Source: a virus. Taken from it: DNA of 23,666 bases. Below the pieces are notes generated by a model. It was given only the letters and a program-made list of their open reading frames with translations. It did not search any database and was not told the DNA's origin. A program made the translations under genes and the position numbers. Shown here in pieces: positions 4,134 to 12,388 of this stretch (positions are counted from its first letter, which is position 1; the number at the start of each line of letters is the position of its first letter). The stretch is taken from IMG/VR virus record IMGVR_UViG_3300043411_000959, positions 1 to 23,666 of that record; one strand, written 5' to 3'.

Positions 4134-4439
4134 ATGAAACTCGAGGATTTTGCCGATATCTCCGAAGTTCTCCGCGGCGGGATTTTTGTCCTGCTCTACC
4201 GCGGCGAAGTCGTGTATGTTGGCAAGGCCTCGCGGGCGATGCTGGGGACCATCTCCAATCTTCGCTCGAAGAACCTGCCGTCGTGGATGCCGCGGATCAC
4301 CTTCGATCAAGTCTTGATTCGCGCGGTCCACCCCGATCAGATCGAAACCGTCTATACCGGTTTGCTCGCCGAGCACCGCCCACGCCACAACCGAGACTTC
4401 GTTCCGGCCTTGACCCGGACTATGGAGCGACGGATATGA
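4134..4439 (+). CDS. GIY-YIG-fold protein, putative nuclease
   Basis: The 101-residue product shows a single GIY-YIG domain: GIFVLLYRGEVVYVG at residues 16-30 supplies the two signature strands (GIF for GIY, YVG for YIG). A charged central helix follows, and the C-terminal element ETVYTGLLAEHRPRHN (71-86) resembles the Glu-helix-Pro-x-x-Asn end of the family. Known members are endonucleases using the first Tyr, an Arg and a Glu; here the first Tyr position is Phe, so activity is uncertain. It ends in ATGA overlap with the small terminase gene, suggesting a packaging or homing-like role. No usual Shine-Dalgarno sequence precedes the ATG, consistent with the promoter placement. Confidence 0.75.
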   Translation: MKLEDFADISEVLRGGIFVLLYRGEVVYVGKASRAMLGTISNLRSKNLPSWMPRITFDQVLIRAVHPDQIETVYTGLLAEHRPRHNRDFVPALTRTMERRI

Positions 4440-4969
4440 ACATTGGTCGACCCAAGAACCCCGCTGTGATCCGCGACGTTCGCCCGATGACCCGGGCCGA
4501 CCTCGAGTCCTTGCGCCAGCCCTCAGCCCGAGTCCGGATCGCCAAGCTCCGCGACCAGCACCACATTATGGCGCGGCTCTTCGTCTCTGGGCTGTCCAAC
4601 AACGAAGTCGCAGCTGAGACCGGCTATTCCATCGCCCGTGTCGCGGTCCTCCGCAACTCCCCGGCGATGATGGAGCTTGTCGAAAAATATCGCGCCGATG
4701 ACCACGATGAATGGCGCAAGTCCCGCGACGCCACCTACGAATACATGCACCGCATCCGCGTGAAGGGCCTGCGCATCATCGAAGATGCTCTTGAAGACGA
4801 AGAGGTCAAACCCGAGTTCGCTCTCAAGGTCTTCGACTCAATGGCCGATCGCACCGAATACCACCGAAAGTCCACCAAAGAAAATATCAACATCGACTTC
4901 GCAGCCCGCCTCGAAGTTGCCATCGCCAGATCGGTCCGTGTGATCGACGCCAATCGACTCGACGACTAA
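4436..4969 (+). CDS. terS: Terminase small subunit
   Basis: ATG 4436 overlaps the upstream stop (ATGA) and has GGAG eight bases upstream. The 177-residue protein has an N-terminal helix-turn-helix over about residues 45-75, including LFVSGLSNNEVAAETGYSIA, typical of small terminase DNA-binding domains that recognise the packaging site. A long, highly charged helical region follows (about 80-150, EYMHRIRVKGLRIIEDALED), which in this family mediates oligomerisation. The C-terminal tail would contact the large subunit. The call rests on fold pattern and its place before the large terminase. Unusually, its partner gene starts only at 8730, after a tailspike cassette. Confidence 0.75.
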   Translation: MNIGRPKNPAVIRDVRPMTRADLESLRQPSARVRIAKLRDQHHIMARLFVSGLSNNEVAAETGYSIARVAVLRNSPAMMELVEKYRADDHDEWRKSRDATYEYMHRIRVKGLRIIEDALEDEEVKPEFALKVFDSMADRTEYHRKSTKENINIDFAARLEVAIARSVRVIDANRLDD

Positions 4970-5004
4970 ACCCAGATCGGCGGCGGCTCTCCCTCGACGC
5001 CGAT

Positions 5005-5067
5005 GACCCCAGAGTGCTTGTAACGTGTTTTGGCTTCGCGTTGCTTGAGCCTCTGGGGTCTTTTCTT
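5005..5067 (+). terminator. Long-loop intrinsic terminator
   Basis: GACCCCAGAG (5005-5014) pairs perfectly with CTCTGGGGTC (5051-5060), followed by TTTTCTT. The 36-base loop is long but may fold internally. It lies 36 bp after the small terminase gene and just upstream of the tailspike cassette, so it could limit readthrough from the packaging genes into the cassette. Confidence 0.7.
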
Positions 5068-5082
5068 AGAAGGAACCATCCG

Positions 5083-5469
5083 ATGAAATCTTCAACCTAC
5101 CTCCGCTGGATCACTGCTTGGTGGATCACTGCCGCCGCCATTCTCGCCTTTGGTGTCTTCGCCAAGGCCCAGACCTTTGGCTCTCCCCAGCCCGTCATCA
5201 CCGCCTATCGCTACCTCAACATCACCGGCCAAGCCACGACCACAGTTAAATCCGGCGGCGGTATCCTTCATACCATCTGCATCAACACCCCTGCCGCGAC
5301 TGAAACCATCACTATCTATGACAACACCGCGGCCTCAGGCACTAAGATCGGCACTATCACTGTCTTTGCCTCAACCAATCCCTGTCTAACCTACGACGTC
5401 AACTTCACCACCGGCCTGACCCTCGTCACCGCGACAGCCTCGTCCGATCTGACCGTGAGCTACTACTAA
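5083..5469 (+). CDS. Beta-rich phage protein with Sec signal peptide
   Basis: ATG 5083 is preceded by AAGGAA at seven bases. The 128-residue product starts MKSSTYLRWITAWWITAAAI and continues with a hydrophobic core ending in AKA-QT near residue 27, a clear Sec leader. The mature part contains GGGILHTICINTPAATETIT and IYDNTAASGTKIGTITVF. This 'lHTi-iN ... iTiYDnt-asGtkI' arrangement recurs in small beta-sandwich proteins near phage tail fibres, as I know them. The last codons overlap the tailspike start (TAATG). It is likely an accessory fibre or envelope-acting protein. Export is predicted from the leader only. The family is recognised by pattern, not by search. Confidence 0.8.
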   Translation: MKSSTYLRWITAWWITAAAILAFGVFAKAQTFGSPQPVITAYRYLNITGQATTTVKSGGGILHTICINTPAATETITIYDNTAASGTKIGTITVFASTNPCLTYDVNFTTGLTLVTATASSDLTVSYY

Positions 5470-8453
5470 TGCGTAAGCTCCTAGCCCTCCTCACAGCCTT
5501 CGCCAGCCCTGCACTGGCCCAGACTCCTGCGGGCGTAATCAACGCCCCGATCTACGCAACTGGCTATATCTCTCAGGTCGGTGGAACCAACGTCACCACT
5601 AATATCCCTCCCCAGCCAAATCATCCAACTAATCTAAACATCTATACCACCGGTGCCATCTCAGGCACGTGGACCATCAAACTCCCAAACCCTGCATTTG
5701 AAGGGCAAATGCTTTCCTTCAACTGCGGAGCCGCGGCTAATGCTATCTCCGTGACTTCTTCTGATGGCTCTTCAATCGATTCCACTATACCTTCAACATG
5801 TTCCATAAATTCAGGCTTCACCATCCAATTCGATCAACGTTCAAATATCTGGCGTAATATAGGTTCAAATAATACTTCGACATTTAAGCCATTCACTGGC
5901 GTTGCTTCGCAATGGCCGTGGCAGTTAAATTCTGACGGCACATGGAACATGAAACAGCCCGATGCTTCCGACTCCACATTCACGCAGACCGGAACGGGCG
6001 CTGTCCAGACGACGCTTGACGCGCGCACCAAGTTACAGGCGATCTACCTCGAAGACTTCGGCGCTGCGGGTTCTAGCGGGTCCGCAGACGCTACCGCGTT
6101 CACCAATGCCATTGCAGCCTGTTCTGCGGCAGGCGGCTGTGTTCTGACGGCGAAGGCGGCGCGGACGTATATCCCGAATGCCTGCGGATATAGCGTCAAT
6201 TTCGATAACTTCGTTATGGACTTACCCGTTGGGACGGTTATCAAGCCTAGCACTTCGTCGGCCTGTACGTTCCTGACGGTCAATGGCGCTTATTACGCCT
6301 CGACAACCCTTTCCGCAAATCTTGCTGCAAGCGCCACATCGGCAACGGTGGCCTCTACAACTGGCATGACCGCGGGCAATCTTATTCAGTTCGACGTGAC
6401 CCGCACACAGAAAGGTACGTCCACAACCTCCGTTACCATCGGGACGGGTTCAAAGACATGGACGGTTACGGAAAATAGCGCCAACCAGGCCGCGTTCCAT
6501 ATCGGGCAATATGTCACTTTCTCCGATGGGTCGGGCAACACAGCCAGCGGGTTAATCACGGCCTATTCTGTTGGGTCTATGACGGTCAATGTCACGACAA
6601 CGACCGGCAGCGGGACCAAGACCTCATGGACCGTAACGGACCCAAAGGTTGACGGAACTCCATTCGCCTTTGTGAGCGTGATAACAGGCCGCGTTGGGTC
6701 GGTTGTGTCGTTTTCCGATCCTGTCCCGCCGACGCTTTCCATAAACACAAACGAATCCGCGACGGTTATTGCCGGGGTTCCCCGTAAGAATGTGCGCCTG
6801 TCTGGGTTCACGCTTGATGGAAGCAATGCAACGTCCAGCGCAACGGCGGTTGGTGTCTCGATGGCCGTTGTTCAGGATTCGGGTGTCGACATCAAGACCG
6901 TGAATTGGGCCACGTCTGCGCCTACGACCGGAGCGGGCAGCGCGTTTCTTCTTGTCGGCTCCTACGGAGGCCGGTTTAATGTGGTGGACGATGGCAGCGG
7001 GTCCAAGAACAATGCTGCTGTCTGGTTCTCAAAGATCACTAATGCCTATTGCTCGGCTACAGCGCGCAATGGGTATGGCTTTGGCGTCCAGCTTTCATAT
7101 GCAGCTTATAACACTTGTGTCGATCTTGTCGGCGTTGGCCAGCAGTATCGAGGCGTCAAACTGCAAGGCGCGATAGCCAACAACCTGTTCGGCGTGGTCG
7201 GGAATAACAACGGTCTGGCGGCGGGTTATACCGGCGTCACGTTGTCTCGCGGGTCCAGCTACAACGTCCTGACCGGCGTTGTCGCCAATAACAATTACGG
7301 GTCCGTTTCCGGCAACCGTATGGGCCTTTGGTTCTCGGATCAATACAATCTCAATAACACCATCAACGGCCTTACCGCTTACAATAACGGCGATTATGAG
7401 TTGTACGTTGGCGCATCGGACACGGCCAACACAATCAACAATGCGGCATTCGGCAATTATACCCACGTCCTCAATATCGGCTGCGCCCGCATTAACGGGA
7501 TGAATAACAGCGCAGACGTTTGGGATTATCAAACGACCGGAACGACAACTTGCACCGGCGGTCTTACGTGGACGCTTTCGCGCCATGATGGGGCGGCTGC
7601 TGCATTCGGCAACATCGCGTCCATGTCTGTTCGCGGGTCCAACAATGTTGGCGGCGATCTGGAATTCGGGCGCTTTGATTGGCTGTCCGCATCCGTCACA
7701 CCCGGCTCTGAAACAGGTCAGCTTAACATTGCGCTTGCCAACAGCGGGACGGTTGCAGCGAGGTATAACTTTGCGCCCACAGCGTTCGCCCCGGCGGCGA
7801 CGGCAACAAGCGACCTTGGCGCGGCGTCTTATGCCTTCCGCGATGCATACCTTAGTGGCTCTGTCAAGTTCTCGACCGGCAGCACGTTCACGCTTACGGG
7901 CAATTACTCGTTTACAGGCGCGTTGACGGGCGCAACCTCGATCACCTTCCCGACCTCGGGAACGCTGGCGACCTTGGGCGCGAACACGTTCACGGCCGGT
8001 CAGGTTGTCAACGCTGGTCCGTCCGTGCCGCTGAATATCTCGGCTGACAGTTATTATTACACACAGCTTTCGGCAAACGGGAACAGCGGCCAGACGGGAT
8101 TAAACCTCATCACAAAGGACGGCAGCGGCACGAACTATAACGGGTTTTGGTTTCAGACCGCTTCCGGCATGATTTTTCAAGGCCCCTATCAGGGAACGAT
8201 CCAGTTCGGAACATCGTCCACGACGGCAGGCGGTTCCACCGTTTCGATGCTGACGCTCAACTATGCGTCGAACGCCGTTTTCAATTTTGGCATCACGGTT
8301 GCGTCAACAACTCTCCTAACAACTTCTGTTTCGCTGGCAAACGGTGCTGCGGCGGCTGTTGGAACGCTGACAAACGCGCCAGCGGCGGGCAACCCTACCA
8401 AATGGATACCGATCAATGACAACGGCACCACTCGTTACATTCCTGCGTGGTAA
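5469..8453 (+). CDS. Tailspike/tail fibre, beta-helix, with Sec signal peptide
   Basis: This 994-residue protein starts MRKLLALLTAFASPALAQTP, a Sec leader with A-L-A cleavage near residue 17. Residues 20-165 are a beta-rich N-terminal part. AVQTTLDARTKLQAIYLEDF at about 179-198 is the usual linker into a pectate-lyase-like right-handed beta-helix (DFGAAGS... TAFTNAIAACSAAGG). The segment around residues 318-380 (SVTIGTGSKTWTV ... MTVNVTT) is a fibre insertion module known in phages. Parallel beta-helix turns rich in Asn/Gly follow to about residue 700. The C-terminal part (YAFRDAYLSGSVKFSTGSTF, ending YIPAW) is typical of fibre tips. It probably binds or degrades host surface polysaccharide. 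The position between the terminase genes and the leader are unusual. Part of 5600-5890 is AT-richer than the rest. Confidence 0.85.
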   Translation: MRKLLALLTAFASPALAQTPAGVINAPIYATGYISQVGGTNVTTNIPPQPNHPTNLNIYTTGAISGTWTIKLPNPAFEGQMLSFNCGAAANAISVTSSDGSSIDSTIPSTCSINSGFTIQFDQRSNIWRNIGSNNTSTFKPFTGVASQWPWQLNSDGTWNMKQPDASDSTFTQTGTGAVQTTLDARTKLQAIYLEDFGAAGSSGSADATAFTNAIAACSAAGGCVLTAKAARTYIPNACGYSVNFDNFVMDLPVGTVIKPSTSSACTFLTVNGAYYASTTLSANLAASATSATVASTTGMTAGNLIQFDVTRTQKGTSTTSVTIGTGSKTWTVTENSANQAAFHIGQYVTFSDGSGNTASGLITAYSVGSMTVNVTTTTGSGTKTSWTVTDPKVDGTPFAFVSVITGRVGSVVSFSDPVPPTLSINTNESATVIAGVPRKNVRLSGFTLDGSNATSSATAVGVSMAVVQDSGVDIKTVNWATSAPTTGAGSAFLLVGSYGGRFNVVDDGSGSKNNAAVWFSKITNAYCSATARNGYGFGVQLSYAAYNTCVDLVGVGQQYRGVKLQGAIANNLFGVVGNNNGLAAGYTGVTLSRGSSYNVLTGVVANNNYGSVSGNRMGLWFSDQYNLNNTINGLTAYNNGDYELYVGASDTANTINNAAFGNYTHVLNIGCARINGMNNSADVWDYQTTGTTTCTGGLTWTLSRHDGAAAAFGNIASMSVRGSNNVGGDLEFGRFDWLSASVTPGSETGQLNIALANSGTVAARYNFAPTAFAPAATATSDLGAASYAFRDAYLSGSVKFSTGSTFTLTGNYSFTGALTGATSITFPTSGTLATLGANTFTAGQVVNAGPSVPLNISADSYYYTQLSANGNSGQTGLNLITKDGSGTNYNGFWFQTASGMIFQGPYQGTIQFGTSSTTAGGSTVSMLTLNYASNAVFNFGITVASTTLLTTSVSLANGAAAAVGTLTNAPAAGNPTKWIPINDNGTTRYIPAW

Positions 8454-8457
8454 GGCC

Positions 8458-8682
8458 ATGCGCTCGCTCATAGCCCTCTCCTGTGTCAACGGCGTCCCTG
8501 TTGTCGCCAAGGCGCAACAGCCGCCTACGCCGACGGTCGATGAAATGCAAGCGCAATGCCTTGTCGAAACCGGTCAGCTTCGTGTAGCGCTCGGACAGGC
8601 TCAAGCGCAGATCATCCAGCTTCGCAAGGAGAATGCGGACCTCAAGGCCAAGGGGGAACAGAAGCCGGAGGTCAAGAAGTGA
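8458..8682 (+). CDS. Small secreted coiled-coil protein
   Basis: ATG 8458 comes four bases after the tailspike stop; no strong Shine-Dalgarno sequence fits, so translation may be coupled. The 74-residue product begins MRSLIALSCVNGVPVVAKAQ, a weakly hydrophobic leader with AKA-Q cleavage near residue 19. A Pro-rich stretch, then a coiled coil (ETGQLRVALGQAQAQIIQLR, about 37-56) and a Lys/Glu-rich tail follow. Size and layout recall envelope-spanning lysis accessory proteins, but no lipobox or transmembrane anchor is present, so I do not call a spanin. Its place after a fibre gene mirrors the gene at 18403. Confidence 0.65.
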   Translation: MRSLIALSCVNGVPVVAKAQQPPTPTVDEMQAQCLVETGQLRVALGQAQAQIIQLRKENADLKAKGEQKPEVKK

Positions 8683-8711
8683 AGCGCCTTATCCTCGCAG
8701 CGGCCTTATAA
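8679..8711 (+). pseudogene. Ten-codon signal-peptide stub
   Basis: GTG 8679 overlaps the upstream stop (GTGA) and is preceded by GGAG with eight-base spacing, a proper start signal. It encodes VKRLILAAAL and then TAA. This looks like the first ten residues of another secretion leader, as in the neighbouring genes, ended by a stop. It may be the remains of a gene deleted at the cassette border, a coupling peptide, or chance. Confidence 0.4.
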
Positions 8712-8729
8712 ATTAAACTAGGACCACCA

Positions 8730-10238
8730 ATGAACGACGACAAACTCTTCCAATGGCTGGCATCCGTCAAAGGCGATCCCCTCGCCTTTGTGATGGGTGC
8801 TTTCCCTTGGAACGAGCCCGGCACGGTCCTTGAAAACTCGGCAGGCCCCGAGCAATGGGCCTGCGATCTTATGAATCGAATCCGCGATGGCCTCGTCGAC
8901 ATAAACACCGCCATCCAAGAAGCCATCGCCTCAGGCCACGGTATCGCCAAGTCCGCGACTGTCGCCCAGCTAACTCTTTGGGCCTTCTGCACATTCCCCG
9001 ACACCCGCGGAGTTATCACCGCCAACACCGAGACCCAGCTTAAAACCAAAACATGGGCCGAACTTGGTAAATGGTTCAACCTCTGCTTCTTCGCGCGTGA
9101 ACACTATACCCTGACCGCAACCGGCCTCTTCTCTAAAGACCCCAATCGCGAGCGCACTTGGCGCATCGACATGATTCCGTGGTCCGAGAAGAACCCGGCG
9201 GCGTTCGCGGGCCTCCACAACAAAGGCAAACGCCTGCTTCTGATTTTCGACGAAGCCTCCGAAATCCCCGACATCATCTGGGAAACCGCAGAAGGTGCCC
9301 TCACCGATGCCGACACAGAAATCATCTGGCTCGCCTTTGGCAACCCCACGCGAAACATCGGCCGATTCCGCGATTGCTTTCCAGGAGGCAAATTTGCCAA
9401 CCAATGGCACCATCTCCAGATTGATTCGCGAACTGTCCGCATTACCAACAAGAAGCGACTGCAAGGTTGGATCGATGCGTATGGTCTCGATTCCGATTTC
9501 GTTCGCGTCCGTGTTCTAGGCGAGTTCCCTCGCAAAGGTCTTATGGAGTTCTTCTCCGCCGCTGCCATTGACGAAGCAATGTCTCGTGAGGTCTATATCG
9601 ACCGCTACGAGCCTCTTGCCCTTGGCGTTGACGTTGCCCGCTTTGGTATGAATGCGTCGGTGATCTTCCCTCGTAAAGGCCGCGATGCCAGAACCATTGA
9701 GCGCTTTCGCTACAATGGATATTCCACAACCCAACTTGCCAATGAAGTCACCAACATCAACTCTCAATTCCACGCGGATGGCATCATGATCGATGGTGGC
9801 GGTGTTGGCGGCGGCGTTGTCGATCAAGTCCGAGCCAAGCGCTTGTTCTGCTACGAAGTCCAATTCGGCGGCAAAGACATTATCCACAATACCATTTGGG
9901 GCAACACCGGCGAGAAGTATGCCAACAACCGTGCTGCTATGTACGGTGCCTGCCGCGCTTGGCTTGCCACTGGCGCAATCCCCAACGACCCAGAACTCCG
10001 CCGACAGATGCTAGCGATCCGCTACACCTACAACGCCAAAGACGAAATCATCCTCGAACGCAAAGAAGACCTTGTCGATGAAGACGGCAACGGTATCGCC
10101 CTCGATGATATCGACGCTTTGGTCTTGACTTTCTCCCATCCTCTGTCACGATCAGCATATGCTGGAGGCGACCTCCCCCAGCCCAACCTTGTCACTAGTG
10201 AGTGGGACCCATATTCCCCAGAACGCATGCAAGCATAG
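8730..10238 (+). CDS. terL: Terminase large subunit
   Basis: The 502-residue protein starts at ATG 8730 after AGGA with six-base spacing. The ATPase half has a deviant Walker A, ASGHGIAKSA (67-76), a Walker B LLLIFDEAS (169-177) with catalytic Glu, and a coupling motif GNPTR (204-208). The nuclease half has RNase H-like acidic positions: D301 in LGVDVARFG, D355 in IMIDGGGVGGG, and D-D-I-D-A-L near residue 470. It cuts concatemeric DNA and powers packaging through the portal. All key motifs are present, and length fits the family. The gene normally lies next to the small terminase, but here 3.7 kb of tailspike cassette separates them. Confidence 0.93.
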   Translation: MNDDKLFQWLASVKGDPLAFVMGAFPWNEPGTVLENSAGPEQWACDLMNRIRDGLVDINTAIQEAIASGHGIAKSATVAQLTLWAFCTFPDTRGVITANTETQLKTKTWAELGKWFNLCFFAREHYTLTATGLFSKDPNRERTWRIDMIPWSEKNPAAFAGLHNKGKRLLLIFDEASEIPDIIWETAEGALTDADTEIIWLAFGNPTRNIGRFRDCFPGGKFANQWHHLQIDSRTVRITNKKRLQGWIDAYGLDSDFVRVRVLGEFPRKGLMEFFSAAAIDEAMSREVYIDRYEPLALGVDVARFGMNASVIFPRKGRDARTIERFRYNGYSTTQLANEVTNINSQFHADGIMIDGGGVGGGVVDQVRAKRLFCYEVQFGGKDIIHNTIWGNTGEKYANNRAAMYGACRAWLATGAIPNDPELRRQMLAIRYTYNAKDEIILERKEDLVDEDGNGIALDDIDALVLTFSHPLSRSAYAGGDLPQPNLVTSEWDPYSPERMQA

Positions 10239-10247
10239 GAGGCCTAT

Positions 10248-10466
10248 ATGGCAAGTGCATTCAAAGCGATTGGCAAGTTCATCTTCGGTGGTGGCGGCAG
10301 CGGCACCCAGCCGGCTGCTCCGCCAGCCCAGCCTGCTCCGGCCCAGAATCCATCGGGCACCCCGAACACCAACAAGCCCACTGCCCAGCCGACGTTCCTT
10401 TCCTCGGCTGCTGCTGCACCTACGGCTGGCGCAGTTGCTGGCGGCAAGACCTTGCTCGGGAGCTAA
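10248..10466 (+). CDS. Small Pro/Ala/Gln-rich protein between terminase and portal
   Basis: ATG 10248 follows AGGAGG by five bases. The 72-residue product starts MASAFKAIGKFIFGGGGSGT, a short amphipathic helix and Gly stretch. It then becomes a low-complexity Pro/Ala/Gln/Thr region and ends in PTAGAVAGGKTLLGS. It is predicted largely disordered. Short proteins of this style often lie between terminase and portal genes in podoviruses; their role is not established. It starts ten bases after the large terminase stop and is followed closely by the next small gene. Confidence 0.75.
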   Translation: MASAFKAIGKFIFGGGGSGTQPAAPPAQPAPAQNPSGTPNTNKPTAQPTFLSSAAAAPTAGAVAGGKTLLGS

Positions 10467-10469
10467 TCC

Positions 10470-10655
10470 ATGGCTATCGTTGTACCTTTCGGAAAAGCTC
10501 CTGCTCAGCGCCTGCCAATGCCTGATGAAACCTTCACTATGGCAGCAGCCGCGCTTATGCACGAGAACGGGCGATTGGTACAACGAGACGATCCGAAACT
10601 TGAGGTTCAGGCAGACGCCAACGCTAAGAGCGACAAAAAGGAACCGAAGCCGTGA
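10470..10655 (+). CDS. Small protein of unknown function before the portal
   Basis: ATG 10470 is preceded by GGGAG at seven bases. The 61-residue product begins MAIVVPFGKAPAQRLPMPDE and contains a short helix (FTMAAAALMHENGRLV), followed by a charged disordered tail rich in Lys, Asp and Pro. The stop overlaps the GTG start of the portal gene (GTGA at 10652-10655), indicating coupled translation. It may be a minor virion or assembly protein, but nothing in the sequence proves it. Confidence 0.75.
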   Translation: MAIVVPFGKAPAQRLPMPDETFTMAAAALMHENGRLVQRDDPKLEVQADANAKSDKKEPKP

Positions 10656-12388
10656 CCCAAGTCCTCACCACCAAAGACTACGCCTACCGCCGATACGTCG
10701 AGGGCCGGTTGCTGTCCCTTCGTGTCAACCGCTACTCTTGGTGGGTCCACTGGCGCGAACTCGCAGATTACTTCCTGCCTCGCCGGTATAAGTGGCTGAT
10801 CACTCCCAACCAGCAGTCCCGCGGTTCGCCGCTGAACCAGAACATCCTTGACTCAACTGGTTGCGTCTACGCGCGTAATCTTGCGTCAGGTCTTGTCTCT
10901 GGCAAATCCTCCCCAACCAGTCTTTGGTTCCGGCTGCGCGTTGGCTATTTCGATTCGACCCAGACTTCCCCAGTCTCACTTTGGCTTGCCGAAGTTGAGC
11001 GGATCATGTATCTGATCTTCTCCGAATCTAACTTCTATAATTCTATTGCCACCTTCTACTACGACCTCGTTGTCTTCGGCACAGCCTCGCAGCTGATCTA
11101 CGAAGACTATGACAACGTCATCAATTGCATCAACCCCTGCCTCGGCGAATACTACGTCGACATTGATGGCAAATACCGCCCGACTGTATTCTATCGCGAG
11201 TTCACTATGACCGTGATGGCCGTGGTCCGCGAATACGGCTACGAGAATTGCTCGCAAGCTGTTCGTGAAGCCTACGACCTCAAAGACGGCTCAGGCCTTT
11301 CCCGTGAAATCATCGTGGCCCATTCGATCGAACCCAACACCGATGGCCGCGCCAAAGAGTTCGGCATCCCCGAACGCTTCAAGTTCCGCGAGGCTTACTG
11401 GGAATGGGGCGGATCAGCCTCTCCCCAAGGCGGCGCTGCCAGTCCTCCTGGTTTCCTCCGCAAGCGTGGATACGAAGAACAGATGGCAATTGTCGGGCGC
11501 TGGGACATAGTCTCCAACGATCCCTACGGCCGATCCCCCGCGATGGACGGCCTGCCTGACCAGAAGCAAGTCCAGCTTGAAACCCGCCGCAAAGCCCAAG
11601 CCATCGACAAGATGGTCAACCCTCCGCTGGTCGCAGATGTTCAGCTGAAAAACCAGCCGGCCAACCTGACCCCCGGCGGCATTACCTTTGTCTCTGGCTA
11701 CTCGGCCTCTGGCAAACCCGGCTTTGCCTCGGTCTACGACACCAAGTTTCCGGTCCAAGAAATCACGGCCGACCTTGAAGAGGTCAAAGGCCGTCTCGCG
11801 GAGATTTTCTTCAATGATGTGCTTCGAACCGCTTCCCAATATGAGACTCGATCTAACGTCACAGCCGTTGAGTGGGACCTTCGGAAGTCCGAATCTTTGG
11901 TTATGCTTGGTCCCGCCCTTGAACGAATTGACAACGAAGTTCTACGCCCTGTGCTTGAGCGAGTCTTTGCTATCGCCAACCGCGCTGGCATTATTCCCCC
12001 AGCCCCACCCGAAATCCAAAACCAAATGATGACCATCGACTTCGTCTCGATGCTCGCTCAGGCGCAGCAGGCCACCAAGGCCGGATCGATCGAACGCGTC
12101 TTGTCTCTTGCTGGCAACATGGCAGGCGTCATCCCCGGGTCCACGGATAAAATCAACTTCGACTATGCGCTTGACAAATATTCCAGTCTACTGAACAATG
12201 ATCCTAAGATGATGAAAACAGATGATGAAGTCGCCAAAATCCGTGAGGATCGCGCTCATCAGGAGCAAGCGGCGCAGCAGGCGGATATCGCCGAGAAGCT
12301 TTCGCGTGGTGCCAAGACTCTCGCCCATGCCGATACCGGTGGCGCAAGTCCGCTCCAGCAACTAGCGGGAGGCGTTGGTGCCTCGTAA
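10652..12388 (+). CDS. Portal / head-to-tail connector protein, T7 gp8-like
   Basis: The start is GTG 10652, with AAGGA nine bases upstream and GTGA overlap with the previous stop. The 578-residue product matches the podovirus head-to-tail connecting family. Its N-terminal part reads RYSWWVHWRELADYFLPRRY (26-45), followed by NILDSTGCVYARNLASGLVS, which is strongly characteristic. Middle regions carry the clip and stem elements (for example FYYDLVVFGTASQLIYEDYD). The C-terminal 100 residues are helical and Gln/Ala-rich. Twelve copies would form the packaging channel at the capsid vertex and attach the tail. It places this phage among short-tailed phages. The length suits the family. Confidence 0.92.
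   Translation: MTQVLTTKDYAYRRYVEGRLLSLRVNRYSWWVHWRELADYFLPRRYKWLITPNQQSRGSPLNQNILDSTGCVYARNLASGLVSGKSSPTSLWFRLRVGYFDSTQTSPVSLWLAEVERIMYLIFSESNFYNSIATFYYDLVVFGTASQLIYEDYDNVINCINPCLGEYYVDIDGKYRPTVFYREFTMTVMAVVREYGYENCSQAVREAYDLKDGSGLSREIIVAHSIEPNTDGRAKEFGIPERFKFREAYWEWGGSASPQGGAASPPGFLRKRGYEEQMAIVGRWDIVSNDPYGRSPAMDGLPDQKQVQLETRRKAQAIDKMVNPPLVADVQLKNQPANLTPGGITFVSGYSASGKPGFASVYDTKFPVQEITADLEEVKGRLAEIFFNDVLRTASQYETRSNVTAVEWDLRKSESLVMLGPALERIDNEVLRPVLERVFAIANRAGIIPPAPPEIQNQMMTIDFVSMLAQAQQATKAGSIERVLSLAGNMAGVIPGSTDKINFDYALDKYSSLLNNDPKMMKTDDEVAKIREDRAHQEQAAQQADIAEKLSRGAKTLAHADTGGASPLQQLAGGVGAS

Noticed and set aside
8458-8682. Outer-membrane lipoprotein (spanin) call
   Set aside because: Only A-L-S-C occurs, too close to the start and with the wrong residue at -3 for a lipobox.
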